Source: Lepidodermella squamata (lineage: Eukaryota > Gastrotricha). Taken from it: a stretch of 64,000 bases of DNA. Positions 46,460 to 58,693 of the stretch are shown here, one piece after another. Below the pieces are notes generated by a model, which was given only the letters and a program-made list of their open reading frames with translations, was not told where the DNA came from and did not search any database. The stretch spans positions 1,736,001-1,800,000 of the forward strand of contig JBLDXI010000001.1 of the NCBI GenBank assembly GCA_047495785.1, written 5' to 3'. Position numbers and translations under genes: made by a program. Within the stretch, counting starts at the first letter, position 1, and each line of letters starts with the position of its first letter.

Positions 46460-48966
46460 ATGAATAGTTTTCTTCTAATTTTCAGCTTGTTAGCAACCAT
46501 CACGGGGATTGCCTCTGAAGAAGATGTGCTGCCGATGACAATGGGTATGCCCAAGGTTCAGTCGGCAAACATAATCAGCTCCAACAGATCGAAAGTGCTG
46601 AGAATTATAACACCTATATCGTATGGAGGGTTGGCTTTGCCTCTGGGCCCCACTGCTCTAATCAGCCAGCAATTAGCTCTCGATTGGCTACACTCGAAGT
46701 CGGATTGGCTTCCAAATTACCGCGTCGAGTTCGAGCTATTTGATGATGCAGTCAGTTTTCTTTATTTAATCACTAATAATGCTCAATTTCTTATAATTTT
46801 AAGTCTGACGATGCTTCAATGATCAGCGGTTTGATGTCAAAGCTACTGGAGAATGATGAGATTCCGGACAGGCTACCCCTAATGGGCCTGGCTGAGTACG
46901 CCATGGTCAGTCAGCTGGTCACGGCATACTTGATGAAGACTTACGGAATGATTGGAATGAGTACATACCCTCTTCCTGAAATTTTCTGGAAGCGTGATAA
47001 ATTCCCTAATTACGTTTCATTCGGTGAACAACAAGACTACTACATGATTTCAGTCGCTGAATTCGTGAGAAAAATGGGATGGCAGCGTGTTGCCTTGATC
47101 ACGGATACAAATTCGTACAATCAATTAGTCGAGCAATACCACTTGAACAATCTGGAAGCCAATAACGTCACCCTTGCGTATATGGCAAAGTTCCGTGAGG
47201 CAGCGGATGACGAGTATGAGATGGACTCCACCTTTATCGAGATGAAACAACGCGAACCGAGGATTATGCTAAACTGCGCAGTGAACAGTATAATTGTGGC
47301 GTGTTATCTTCATAAATACGGCATGTATGGCCCCGGTTACGTAATTATCGGCTATTCATGGACGAATTTCGATCACACAACCCCGATACCCGATTCAGTA
47401 TCGCTGTGGTGTACCCGGCAGATGGTACTTGACGTTTTGCCAAGTACAATTTTCTACGGCGATGCGCCGCTTTCAGACATCTATGGGCCGTCTTTCAAAG
47501 GTACAACAGGGTTGACCATAAAAGATTTCCTCAGCACTGTCAAAAATGGAGTGGACAAACCCGATCAAGCAATTGGGTTGGACTATTGGGGCCCAGCCTA
47601 CTACGACAAGTGCATGCTTATGGGATTTATTCTTAACGTCGCGGAGTCGATATTGAATGAACGAAATGAAACACTCTCTGACTGGACTACAAACTCTCCC
47701 AATTTCAAGAATAATCCAACTGAAGTCTATAACGTGATGAAGCGAGCTATAGGCCGCATCTCATTGGTCGGCATGAAGGGCGAATGGAGCTACGACTTGA
47801 AAAATGACTGGTCAAATGGCTCGATGCCCATTGTCTACACGCAAACACGAATGAGTAGCAATGGACGGGTCAGTTATCAGGATGTTATTGGTTACTACAA
47901 ATCAAACCAAATACCTGAAAGAACTGTCATTTTCCGGAACAAGCTGAAATGGTCAACGGCAGATGGGAGCTTGCCGAAAGATCAGCTAAGGATAGTAAAC
48001 CAGCAAGAACCCTTAATTGATCTCAGCACAAGCACAATTTTGTTTACCTTGTCTGCGGTACTCATCGGAATATTAGTCATCCTTGCTATCGGGATTGCAT
48101 TACAACGGCGTAAGGGAAAATATCCGCTTGCATTCTGGGATCTTATGATCACAACAGGGGACATTGTTTTGCTATCGAGTATTTTCACATCTCCGATTGG
48201 CATCGACCTTGACCCCAGTCAGCGATGTACATTTCACTTCATTCTAACAGTAGCCGGCTTATCAATCTACGTCGCATCCATAAAGGAGAAGTTACACCTG
48301 GCTTTGTTGAAGCTGAATGTTATCAGCAAATCAACGCATTGCAAGACGAATGCGTTTCAATCAAAAATCCTCGTCACCGTTTCTATCATATTGGTAATCG
48401 CCCTGTTTCTTCATCAACCCATCTCAACCAGGAAACTGCAGCTGAACTATGTCATATCGAACAACGACATAAGTTTAGCCTACCAATATGAAACGACTGA
48501 ATGCGCAGTAATCGAGTCAATTATTCAATCCATAACATCAATGGCCCTTGCTTTGATAGCATTCGTCGCAGTTGGTGCATTGTTGTTATCAGCTACGCTA
48601 TCTTCCTTTAAAGTTCAGTCTGTCGTAAAGCGTTTCCGGCATTGCTACGACGTGGATGCACGTCTTCTGGCAGACATGCATCGCACTTCTTTGTCAGTTT
48701 TCATCTTCCTGACACTAATATCCGCCGGTGTTTTTATTGGATTGATCATTGGTTCGAGTAACACAGCTCTGATTGAACTGCATGCATCTATAGTGTTTTC
48801 TATCGTTGCCGTAAATGGTAGCGTGATTGCTGCATGTTTGCTCATCAAAGTTGAGCCGCCGATGCGCCCCCGACTAACGACCGGTGGTTTCAAGCACATC
48901 AGCGTTCACAGCGTAGGGAGGTTAGGTAGTAATGGTAGCGCTTCTCGACCATCTACACGAAAATGA
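46460..48966 (+). CDS. GABA-B-like class C GPCR, tandem copy 1
   Basis: Exons 46460-46750 and 46804-48966 join in phase 0 to 817 residues. A signal peptide (MNSFLLIFSLLATITGIAS) leads into a bilobed Venus-flytrap domain (about 35-490), with motifs such as FGEQQDYYMISVAEF and RKMGWQRVALI that match the ANF/GABA-B ligand-binding fold. The stalk motif KLKWSTADGSLPKDQ corresponds to the Trp-Gly-Pro-Asp linker of GABA-B receptors. No cysteine-rich domain sits between, which again favours GABA-B over mGluR or calcium-sensing types. Seven hydrophobic helices follow (about 505-780), with a TM3 cysteine (QRCTFHF) and an ECL2 cysteine (TTECAV) able to form the usual disulfide. The cytosolic tail is short, about 40 residues, without a coiled coil. 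Ligand unknown. An AG acceptor lies just before the ATG, so a 5' UTR intron is likely. Confidence 0.87.
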
Positions 48967-49552
48967 CGCTTGAAGAAATGTACGAGCCCAACACACATGA
49001 CTGCCAACTGATTCTACCGAAAGATAAATAAGTGAAAAGTGTCATGTGTTTCGTGTGTAACTGTGGTTAAGCACTGGATCCATCAAGTCGATGTCAGAAA
49101 ACTTTTTCAAAACTAGAGGCTTTTCAGCTAGTCCGCTAATAAACTAACTCGCTATCAGGGTAATGAATATTTAGCTGATATACTGATACTGATACTGATT
49201 TAATGGGTTTCTCCTTTCAACATTTAGCAAAGGGTAGTTTAGCAGAAGGTCGAAGCTAAGCGCTTCGAGCTACGGATAAAATTAATGCCGTAAACCCCTT
49301 CAGCCTATTTTCATAAGCAGGAGTAGAATGTCATTCGTTTCCGGCTTGGAAATGGCTTGACTCGCTCCGAATAAGAGACAAGCTGCTCCATCAGTCTCCT
49401 CAAAAACATATTCCGACTGCCGCGAGTGACGCCGACACACCGCGCGAGAAAGTGCGGAGATCTTCAATAACTCGCTTTCCTGATCGCGCTACAAAAAGCG
49501 ACGAGAGGTGATAGTAATCTTTTATTGATGCTAGTTGCTTTTCAGCGAGGGC
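48967..49552. other. gap between GPCR copies 1 and 2
   Basis: No exon is seen. A TACAAAAAG sequence near 49490 may serve as a TATA-like element for copy 2. A short direct repeat of ACTGAT units lies near 49182-49198. Confidence 0.4.
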
Positions 49553-52127
49553 ATGAGGCTACTTACGCTTTTACTCATCTTAACCTGGTTTTCGGACATT
49601 TCTGAATGCCACATTTTTAATAATTCGCTAGCGGTGTTGCCAATGACAATGAACATACCAGACTATCAACTGCCTCGTTTCGAACATCCACGGAGACAGA
49701 AAAAGCTGAAGATCGTAACGTCGATTTCCTATGGAGGGACTGCCTTGCCTCTTGGACCTACCGCAGTACTGAGTCAGCAGCTTGCGCTTGATTGGCTGCA
49801 CAATCAAACCAATTGGCTGCCTGACTACGGTATCGAGTTTGAGCTGATCGACGATGCGGTAATTTCGTTTCAGAGTTGATTTAATGTCATTATCTTGAAC
49901 CTCTTATTCACAGAGCGATGATGCAATAACGATTAAAGGCCTCTTGGGGAAAATCACGAAAAATGAATTGGCCAAAAGCCGATTTCCTTTGGTGGGTCAA
50001 GTGGAGTATTCAATCTACAGCCAGCTGATAACTGCACATCTGATGAAGCAATACAACATGATTAGCATAAGCTTATACCCTGTTCCAGAGGCTTACTTCA
50101 ACAGAAAGAATTACTTGCATTACATGCCTTTTGGTGAACGACAGGATTACTACATGGTCTCCGTCGCTGAATTTATCCGAAAAATGGGTTGGAAAAGAGT
50201 TGCGCTGATCACCGATACCAGCTCGTTTAATGCTGCAATGCAGATATACCACTTGAACAATCTGGAGGCGAACAACATCAGCCTAGTTTACATGGGGAAG
50301 TTTCGAGAGCAAGCCGATGATCCTTACGAGATGGAATCGACCTTCGAAGAGATGAAACGAAGAGAACCTCGCATCATGATAAACGCAGCTGTGAATAGCG
50401 TTACAACAGCTTGCTTCTTATATAAATATGGCATGTATGGGCCTGGTTATGTGATCCTCGCCTATTCTTTGACTAATTTCTACGAAGACACTCCTATTCC
50501 AGCGTGGCTGTCGTCTTGGTGTACGCAGAGAATGCTTTTGGACGTCCTGGCGTCAACTATGCTCTTCGGAGATGCGCCGTTGGCCGATATTTTTGGTTCT
50601 CAGTATCCTAGTATTTCAGGATTAACTAACGAAGAATTTCTGACATCTGTGAAGACCAGTGTCGATAGGCCTGAAGAAGCGTTCGGGCTAGACTATTGGG
50701 GCCCAGCTTACTACGACAGATGCCTTATCTTAGGAGTAATCCTAAATCACACTGAATCGATTCTCAAGTTACGAAATGAAACTTTATCAGACTGGACGAC
50801 AGACGGTGTAAAGTACAAAGAAAATCCACGTGAAATTATCAATGTCATACGACAAGCGGTTGCAAGGGTATCATTCGTTGGGATAAAGGGAGACTGGGGT
50901 TTCGACCTGGAAGCAGAATGGCCAAATGGAAGTATGCCGATAGCATTTTCTCAAACTCTATTCAAAAAGGACGGTAAAACATCTTTCCAAGAGATAGTAG
51001 CTTTTTACAAGTCGAACCTTAAGCCGGAAAAGACAGTCATCTACTTCGAAAAGATGAAATGGAGAACATTCGACGGGCTACCTCCGAAGGACCAATTTAC
51101 TATTCTAACAGTGCAAATCCCCATGTTTAATACGCCAGCTGTAATCCTTTTCCATTTTCTGGCAGTGATTCTCATCGTATCATCACTAGTGCTAGTTTTT
51201 GCCATGCTTCGTAGAAATCGTCTTGCTACGTACAATCTCGACCGCATCGACCTGGCAATAATCTCTGGTGGAACTCTGATTTTGCTGCCATTCTTCACCA
51301 GCTCTTACGGAGCTACCACAAACCCGATTCCTTACTGTAATTTTCTAGGCATTTTCTTAATTGCAGGATTTTCGTTATATATCAATGCCGTCGGGGAAAA
51401 ACTGCATCAAGGTCTGATTTTAGGTCGTTTTGTTGTCATAAAATCAAGGCTCGAATTGCGAGTTTTTCTATTGATTTTCAGAACGTTACTTCCGCTAATA
51501 TTCGTTTCTCTATTCCTCGCTCTCAGTCCGGTGACGAGCGGAAGAGTCCAACTACAATTAGAAAACTCAGCTAGAGATATCAGTCTAGCTTATCAATTCG
51601 AAATGATAGCTTGTGCCGTAACTATAAACGATTCTTCTGCTTCCTTAGCTATGATTTCCTTGGCAGGGCTACCACTTGGCTTTTCCTTGCTGAGGACAAC
51701 TCTGCTTGCGTTTAGAATACAAGCCGTTATCAAAAAGCTCCGGCTGAATTCATCTATCAGCCAGTGTCGCGTTGATGATCTTAATCGAAGTTCTCTATCT
51801 GTTTATGTAAATTTGACAATTTTACTTGGTAGCGCTTTCATTGGTCTGTTGATTGAGGGAGATGTCGTCGCTACTGTTAGCCTTATTTCCGCTTTGAGTT
51901 TCCTGATCGTTCTGGTCAATTCAATAGTTATATTGCTGGGGATTATGCTCAAATCCGAAAATCATCACGGAAATGACCTTCGTCTCAGTGGTAATATCTA
52001 TCTGAAAACCTCAGCTACTGCTCAGTTCCAACGGCGTAGCAGCCTAGCAGTATTCCCATCCACAAGTCTGCTCAATCCTGGATCACGAGAAGCTAACAAA
52101 TCGAGAAATCTGAACGCGAACGGGTGA
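49553..52127 (+). CDS. GABA-B-like class C GPCR, tandem copy 2
   Basis: Exons 49553-49858 and 49914-52127 join in phase 0 to 839 residues, with the same single intron position as copies 1 and 3. A signal peptide (MRLLTLLLILTWFSDISEC) precedes the flytrap domain. The stalk has MKWRTFDGLPPKDQ. Seven hydrophobic helices begin near residue 506. Shared blocks with the other copies include PFGERQDYYMVSVAEFIRK and YWGPAYYDRC, so these are recent tandem duplicates that have started to diverge. The C-tail is the longest of the three and basic, Ser and Asn-rich. A TTTTCAG acceptor lies just before the start codon at 49553, so a noncoding first exon or a spliced leader is possible. Poly(A) signal at 52186. 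Confidence 0.87.
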
Positions 52128-52185
52128 TACAACCGCTTGGACAATTAGGACAATGTCAAGTGTTTATTTTAAAACTGTTATAATC

Positions 52186-52191
52186 AATAAA
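52186..52191 (+). terminator. poly(A) signal of GPCR copy 2
   Basis: AATAAA lies 59 bp after the stop codon at 52127, leaving only about 150 bp to the start of copy 3. Confidence 0.55.
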
Positions 52192-52340
52192 ACTGCGTGG
52201 ATAATTCTTAGAAACAATGAGCGAATCATTATTTCCCTTTTAAAAAGAGTGAGGTGATATTACACATCTCTTATATTACTTTACAGTCAGCTATTTAGCG
52301 CATCTTTATTAAACGACTTTTACAGCGGGGGTGATTGGCA

Positions 52341-54862
52341 ATGCTAGTTCAACTTGCGCTGTTGTTATTACTGCTGAATTTTGGCTCGAGAGGCTGTCTT
52401 TGTGCATTCAATGGCTCTTCTTCAACGCTACCGATGACAATGCCTATGCCAGATATTCAAATACCGAGCTTTCTGACGCCATCCCGAAAGAAGACGTTGC
52501 GATTGTTATCATCGGTATCCTATGGTGGGTCTTCTATACCGATGGGACCCACCGTTTTAGTAAGCCAACATCTATGCCTCGACTGGCTCCACAACCAGTC
52601 AAATTGGCTGCCTGAGTACCGTGTAGAGCTTGAGCTCATCGATGATTCGGTAAGTTGAATAATTTGTGTCTCCCAATCCATAAATATTCTTGCCTTCAGA
52701 CTGAAGACTCCAAAGTCATCGCGGGTTTATTGGATAAAATTACAAAAAACGATGTAGTCGAAGGCCGATTTCCTCTAATGGGTCAAGTTGAATACGCCAT
52801 CTTCAGTCAACTGATAACAGCTTACCTGCTTAAGATTTATGGAATGATCGGCATCAGCACATATCCTCTGCCTGAAGTTTTCTTCAATCGGAAAAAATAC
52901 CGTAATTACATTCCGTTTGGCGAGCGACAGGACTATTACATGATATCAGTCGCAGAATTTGTGCGAAAAATCGGATGGAAGCGAGTTGCTCTTTTGACAG
53001 ACACCAACTCTTACAATGAAGCTGTCGAGATTTACCACATAAATAATTTGGAGAAAAACAACATCAGTCTAGTTTACATGGGTAAATTCCGCGAGGAGGC
53101 AAATGATCCTTACGAAATGGAGTCAACTTTCGAAGAAATGAAGCGCCGTGAGCCGAGAATAATCTTAAATGCAGCAGTTAACAGTGTCACCGTTGCTTGC
53201 TACCTTCGTAGGTATGGAATGTTTGGCCCGAGTTACGTGATTATCGGCTATTCATGGACAAATTTCGACGAGAACACTCCCATACCAGAATCAATTTCAC
53301 CGTGGTGCACACAAGATATGCTTCTTGACGTATTGCCTAGCACGATATTTTACGGCGATGCTCCTTTGTCCGATATCTACGGCAGCGATTTCAGAGGCAC
53401 GACTGGCATGACAAAGGATGGCTTTCTCAGTTACGTTAAATCCAGTGTTGACAAGCCCGAAATAGCGTTAGGGATGGATTACTGGGACCCGGCTTACTAC
53501 GACAAATGTATCGTTTTAGGAGCGATTCTCAACATTACGGAGCAGATCCTAAAATCACGAAACGAAACCTTATACGACTGGACTACGAACTCGCCCAAGT
53601 TCAAAAGTAATCCCCAGATGATCGTAGACACAATGCGCAAGGCCATAGGACGAATCTCATTGATAGGAATTAAAGGCGAATGGGAATACGACCTCGAGGC
53701 TGACTGGCCCAATGGAAGTATGCCAATAGTTTATACTCAAACTCGCATGAGCAAATATCGTAATTCAAGTTACCAAGAGGTCATTGGCTACTACAAGTCA
53801 AACTTACGACCCGAAAGAACCATTATTTACTCCGGGCAACTAAGGTGGAACACTTATGATGGCTCCGTCCCTAAGGACCAGCTGCATGTAATCATCATTA
53901 CCACTTCAATCCTTCCGAATCACGCCGTTATCGTTTTGATGACATTATCAGCTATCATAATGGCTTCCTTTATGGTAACATACGGGATCTCGTACAGAGT
54001 CTACCGTTTGAGGGGAGACCTTTTCATTCTTTTCGGCAGTTTGATACTTCTAATCCAAGCGTTTGTCATACCCTTTGGGGTAATCTCAAATCCTTGTCCG
54101 AACTTTATTGCGATGGCAATCATTCTTATCTGTGGTTTTTGCCTAACTTTGAAGGCTATCATTAGAAAGTTGCAGCGAGGTCTAGCACAAGTTCAGAACG
54201 TCGGAGTTTCCCGATTTCGCAATTTTTCGGAGAACTTCGCATGCGTTATCGCTCCTATTTCCGTTGCAGCTGCTCTTTTAATATATCCGCCTCAGCCCGA
54301 GCCAGAAAATCAGAGCTTTTATTACTCAAAGACGGATGTTAGCGTTGCTTATGCTTTTATTTCAATCGAATGCCAAATCTCTGATATAGCTGACAGCACC
54401 GCTTCGATTGTCCTTTTTTCCGTCGCTGCAGCAGGGGTGGGTTTCTTATTTCTGAAATCAGCTATTACAGCTTTCATGGTTCAGTCATTAATGAAAAAAA
54501 TGCGCTCAAGCCTGACAGCAGATCAGCATGTCGTGTCGGATGCCAACTTCACGTCAAAATCTGTCTACGCGATTTTGACCATAATTATCGCAGGCGTTTT
54601 TATTGGCGTGATTGTTGGATCGGGTAACGCGAATATATACATCCTGTCTTCGTCGATAATGCTCACGACAGTTTCAGTCAATTTGTTCGTTTCCGTTCTA
54701 AGCTTGATACTGAGGTCAGAACCTATACGTCCATCGGTTCCACGTGGGAGTACCTACGGCGTCTTTTTGCCGAGAAATACGACCGAAACTGCAGCTAATG
54801 TGGTAGCTTTGCAGCGTAGAAGCTCACAATTACTGTCAGCCAACTCGCTACTGAAGATATAA
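52341..54862 (+). CDS. GABA-B-like class C GPCR, tandem copy 3
   Basis: Exons 52341-52649 and 52700-54862 join in phase 0 to 823 residues. The start at 52341 gives a strong signal peptide (MLVQLALLLLLLNFGSRG). The flytrap domain, stalk (LRWNTYDGSVPKDQ) and seven hydrophobic helices match copies 1 and 2, and copy 3 looks closer to copy 1 in the lower lobe (for example VLPSTIFYGDAPLSDIYG in both). The extracellular loop cysteine (IECQIS) is kept, and a Cys-Pro-Asn at the top of TM3 replaces the usual residues. A TTTTACAG acceptor lies 15 bp before the ATG. The gene ends with a short Ser-rich tail. As with its neighbours, ligand and G-protein coupling cannot be told from sequence. Confidence 0.87.
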
Positions 54863-55011
54863 ACATTGTTTGGAACCAAGTTATACATTAACACTACATA
54901 TGTTTACGCGTAACTATGAGTGCAAGATGTTGTACCTGTACCAAGCTGTATAGCGTATCCGGCTGTACATAATGAAATTAGCGTAGCGTGTTGATTTGAA
55001 ACAAATGAAAC

Positions 55012-56795
55012 ATGATAGTAATCTACCACTGCTATTCATGTCAATTTCTAAACCTTCTTATTTTGTTAGCAGCTCCCTGTTTACAGGTAAATGCTGGCCC
55101 ATTGCAACATTATCTTATCCGATTTTTATTTAAGTTAGTCGTTGGGCAATGTACCGTTCGAAATCCTCCATTCGCGACGTATTTCGACGACTTCAACCAA
55201 CAAGTGCCAACAGGAGCAGTCATAGAGCTTGGTTACAAACTGACTATGGCTTGCCGGCCAGGATATGTCGTGTCCTATCGGCAGTATAATAATACAGGTT
55301 GTGAAGTCTTTATGCTGGGACGAAACTCAAGGCGCACCAGTTCTGCTCGAGCTCATTGTTGTAAGTACTATCTCAACTGGTGAAAAACTTGAACTTATTT
55401 CGAAATTGTTTAGCACCCAATGGAATCATTTATATTGGGGTGAGTTTCTGGAGTCAACTAAATCAATACAATTACCATCCGTCTTTTTTAACAGTGCCCG
55501 GTTGTTGTGTCCATCAAGGCAATTCACATGGGCTCTATCCAAATTGATGAAACATCAAGTTTTATCGGCCCAGGAGGCATCCGTTACCTGGAGATCGGAG
55601 CGAATCAAACTGTGATCTGCGCGAGGGATCACAGCATCATTGGTAGACCCTCCGTCACCTGCCTATCAAATGGAACTTTTTCCGATAAACTGGGATATTG
55701 CGAGCCTAGGTTTCCGGTCGAGCATCGCGTGAGACTTTTAAGAAATTCACCTTATCCCACATTTATTCGACAAAACTCTAGATAGCCTATGTCCGTCGTT
55801 TCCCTTTCCCGCCAGCTTTGAGAGTTAGTTTGCCTGCTGTGAAACATACATACCTATAATGTTGATATTAGTGCAAAATTGAACATGTAAGTCATGGCTC
55901 TGCCGTAGCTGTCGATGGTCTTATAACACTACCACGCGATACTGAAACCGAAGCAGGCACTAACATTCTGCTTAAATGTGAGAGCGGATTTCGCCCAATG
56001 TCTTCGGACCACTCGACGTGCCTACCGACTGGGCAATGGTCAGCGCCTTTGCTATGCGTGGACTGTTCCGAACAAACTGCAAGAGAGCTCATAAATGCTG
56101 CTCGTATCGGTTACATAACCAGAGTCGATGCCTTGTTAACGAATTGTCCGAAAGATGTTGATACACGAGATGTGAATAGCTGGACGCCTTTGATCTGGGC
56201 AGCTAATAATGGAAGGACAAAGGTCGCATCGTTACTTCTAGACAGAGGCGCCGATCCTAATTTGGTTAACAACTACGGATCGAGTGCTCTTTTATACGCT
56301 GTGAAGCATGGCAATTTCGAGATGGTGCAGCTTCTTGGTGATCGAGGTGCAGATGTCAACCAGAGGAATCAACTTGGCTTGTCTCCTATTATTCACGCGG
56401 CGAAAAGTGGCGATTTCAAAATACTAGGTTACCTCCTGTTCAAGCAAGCCGATGTAAAAATAAGAGATGCGACCGATGCCACAGCTCTGATGTGGGCGGC
56501 CAAGTCGGGCAACAAAGCCGCGGTCATGCTGCTGCTAAGCCATGTCGACTCTGATGTTAACGCCGTTGATAGAAAAGGCCGTACAGCTCTAACCTACGCT
56601 GTCGTAGGCGGCGCGAGTGAAGTTGCTGCCACCTTAATGCAACACGGTGCTAATGCGAACATAACAGACTACGACGGGCTGAAACCTTTTGATTGGGCTG
56701 TCATCAAAGACCAGCCGGAAACTATGGCAATTTTCAACACATCAGTCCAGAACGAAGAATCACAGATGCCAGATAACCCAGTTGATCTACCTTAA
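55012..56795 (+). CDS. Secreted sushi-sushi-sushi-ankyrin protein
   Basis: Exons 55012-55360, 55414-55439, 55495-55728 and 55872-56795 join in phase to 510 residues. The start at 55012 gives a signal peptide (FLNLLILLAAPCLQ). Three sushi modules follow: about 46-116, 126-190 and 204-262; the first lacks the usual Trp and ends in HCC, so it may be degenerate. The third begins with CKIEHVSHG in the same exon as the ankyrin block. Six to seven ankyrin repeats (about 268-495) have patterns such as TPLIWAANNGRTKVASLLLDRGAD. The tail is short and acidic. A 48-bp GT-AG stretch in exon 1 (55087-55134) has no stop and keeps frame, so it may be an intron. A second, 26-nt exon links sushi 1 and 2. The gene is convergent with the frameshifted copy at 57116-58272. 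Confidence 0.82.
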
Positions 56796-56886
56796 CACGA
56801 CCTTAACTTCGATTTTCAATTTTGTTGTTGTCTTTACTTTTCTATTGATCACTTGTCTGAGCTGTCCTCTTCTGGGCGTTATGGCT

Positions 56887-56922
56887 CTTTAAATAAATAA
56901 ATAAATAAATAACAGTTTTATT
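56887..56922. terminator. facing poly(A) signals of two convergent sushi-ankyrin genes
   Basis: A short AAAT repeat contains plus-strand AATAAA (from 56892) for the gene ending at 56795. Minus-strand AATAAA (56917-56922) serves the gene ending at 57116 or 56967. The two 3' ends should overlap by a few tens of bases. Confidence 0.5.
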
Positions 56923-56966
56923 GCTTATCTGAAGAGAATTTAATAAAAATGCAGTCCAGAATCGCT

Positions 56967-57161
56967 TCAAATAAACAATTGTGCTGCATCTTCCTTAGCG
57001 CCCAAGCGAGTAAGAAGTGCTGCTATTTCAGCTCGGCCATTGGCTTTTGCGATTTGCAATGCATTTTGGCCTCGTTTATTTCGGGAATTGACGTCACATC
57101 GTTTGCTGTTAGCCATCAGTTCAACCAGGTTGTAGAAACCATTTCGAACAGCGATCGACAC
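56967..57161 (-). pseudogene. out-of-frame remainder of the truncated ankyrin domain
   Basis: This segment encodes 60-odd residues (SIAVRNGFYNLVELM ... RLGAKEDAAQLFI) that match the C-terminus of the neighbouring gene and end in a proper stop. It is separated from the upstream ankyrin repeats only by the 1-nt deletion. Confidence 0.7.
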
Positions 57162-58272
57162 GCTGTGTCGCCGTCGTTATTTTTAACAGAGCAATCAGCT
57201 GAAAAGTCACTGAACAACAACTTGGCTGTCTGGTTATCCCACCTAGCAACCGCGATCATTAGAGCTGTATCATTGTGAGGACCTTTTTCGTTGACATTTG
57301 CCTTAGCATCGAGTAGCGTTTTTGCAACCGTGTAGTTACCATCGCTAATCGCAATGAGTAGAGGAGTCAAGTTGAACTTATTTTTAACATTCAATTTCGC
57401 TTTTCGATCAATCAGGATTTTCACGATATCCAACTGCCGGCGTGACACAGCAGCATGAAGGGGCGTTGACCCGTTTTTCGTTACGGCATCGACGTCGGTC
57501 GTGATCTCATCCAGGAGAACCTTTGCTGCTTCAGTTTGATTCGAAAAAATCGCCCAAATCAACGGAGTCCAGTTGTTGGCGTCTTTGAAGTTAACATCCG
57601 CCCCAACAGCGATTCGCTGCCTAATGGCGGCTACATTGCCACTCCGAGCAAGGGTAATAAGTTCAGGAGGCTATAAATTATCAAGTTAGCACAGGGTTAA
57701 GATGGGATTCATAGGCTAATACAGAAGCACTTCTCGCGGCCGTTGTGATGGCTGCGAGCTGTCTTGCCATTGCCGTCGTAACAGCGGCTCTACGCGCTGC
57801 TGCTGCTGTAGTCACTGCGGGGGACTTTCTCGCGGGTTTAGTCGTCACTTGAGCTATTGTAGTTGCCGACAGCGCTTTGACAGTCTCGTCTGAGAATAAG
57901 ACTCATTCATCCAAAAAGAAATCGGCTGGTGATGGGATGGTATTCCTTACTCTTCATGCAAACACCGATCCGGGTGGAAAATTCGCCAAAGTTCAAACAT
58001 CGCGCCTCGCTTCGTCCAAGGTAGACTGAGTAACCTGGGTCGCAGTAAAGCTGGACGCGAGCTCCGGAAGGGACGAAGATGTTGAACACGAACAGCACGT
58101 CCGAGGTCAAGTATCCGTTTTTTATCTCAGGTAGCCTACATCTAGCCTGGAAAAGAGCCTAAGTTCGTCATGAGCTAGAATGCAAGGTGAACATTACTAC
58201 CGATTGGCTGTTCCCAGTTTGAAGTGTCGAGAGTAAAATCGCTACAAAAATTAAACTGTGCAATTCTGCCAT
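57116..58272 (-). CDS. Sushi-ankyrin protein, copy with truncating frameshift
   Basis: Minus-strand exons 58201-58272 (signal peptide), 57951-58146 (one sushi module with CRLPEIKNG and CDPGY), 57723-57889 (Ala/Thr-rich linker) and 57116-57670 (ankyrin repeats) join in phase to 329 residues. The gene matches its neighbour at 58694-59871 exon for exon. In the ankyrin exon one base is missing relative to that copy, between 57160 and 57161: the neighbour encodes GDTALSIAVRNG, while here the frame moves to GDTACRSLFEM and stops at 57116. The original frame continues intact to 56967, so the loss is recent or is a sequencing error. If real, the protein loses about the last two ankyrin repeats and may be a pseudogene. 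The Ala/Thr linker is longer than in the neighbour. Confidence 0.72.
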
Positions 58273-58693
58273 CTCTTTCCCCCAAAAATACACAACTGTT
58301 TGGCAGCAAAACCAAAACCATTGATTTTGGTTTCCTTGTTCGCATTTTTTCTCCAATTTTCGGCAAGAGGATTAAGTCCCTGGTTGAACGATGGTTTAAG
58401 CCATGCTTAAGGAGGACAAGAAGAGGGGGTAATCTATTTTTGGAATCGTGGCCCATGAGGCTGCTGTCGACATTTCTCAATGCATGCGAAACCGTTCCAC
58501 GGAACCAATGAACGTGGAAACGATCAGGATTATCTAAAGCCCTTCTTTATATTCTTGCCTGTTCAGAATTTTTCCTATTGAGGGATTACAGCCTTTCTTT
58601 GTTTCACTCAGAGCTGAAAGAAAAACTTGAGGCTTGAGGCAAAGAAAACTTCTTTCATTTTATTAAAATACACAATTATTCATTATATAACTG
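58273..58693. other. gap between the two minus-strand sushi-ankyrin copies
   Basis: This 420-bp stretch must hold the promoter of the frameshifted copy and the 3' UTR of the intact one. A minus-strand AATAAA lies at 58659-58664. Open frames on either strand lack domain content. Confidence 0.5.
58659..58664 (-). terminator. poly(A) signal of the intact one-sushi ankyrin gene
   Basis: Minus-strand AATAAA lies 30 bp after the stop codon at 58694. Confidence 0.5.
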
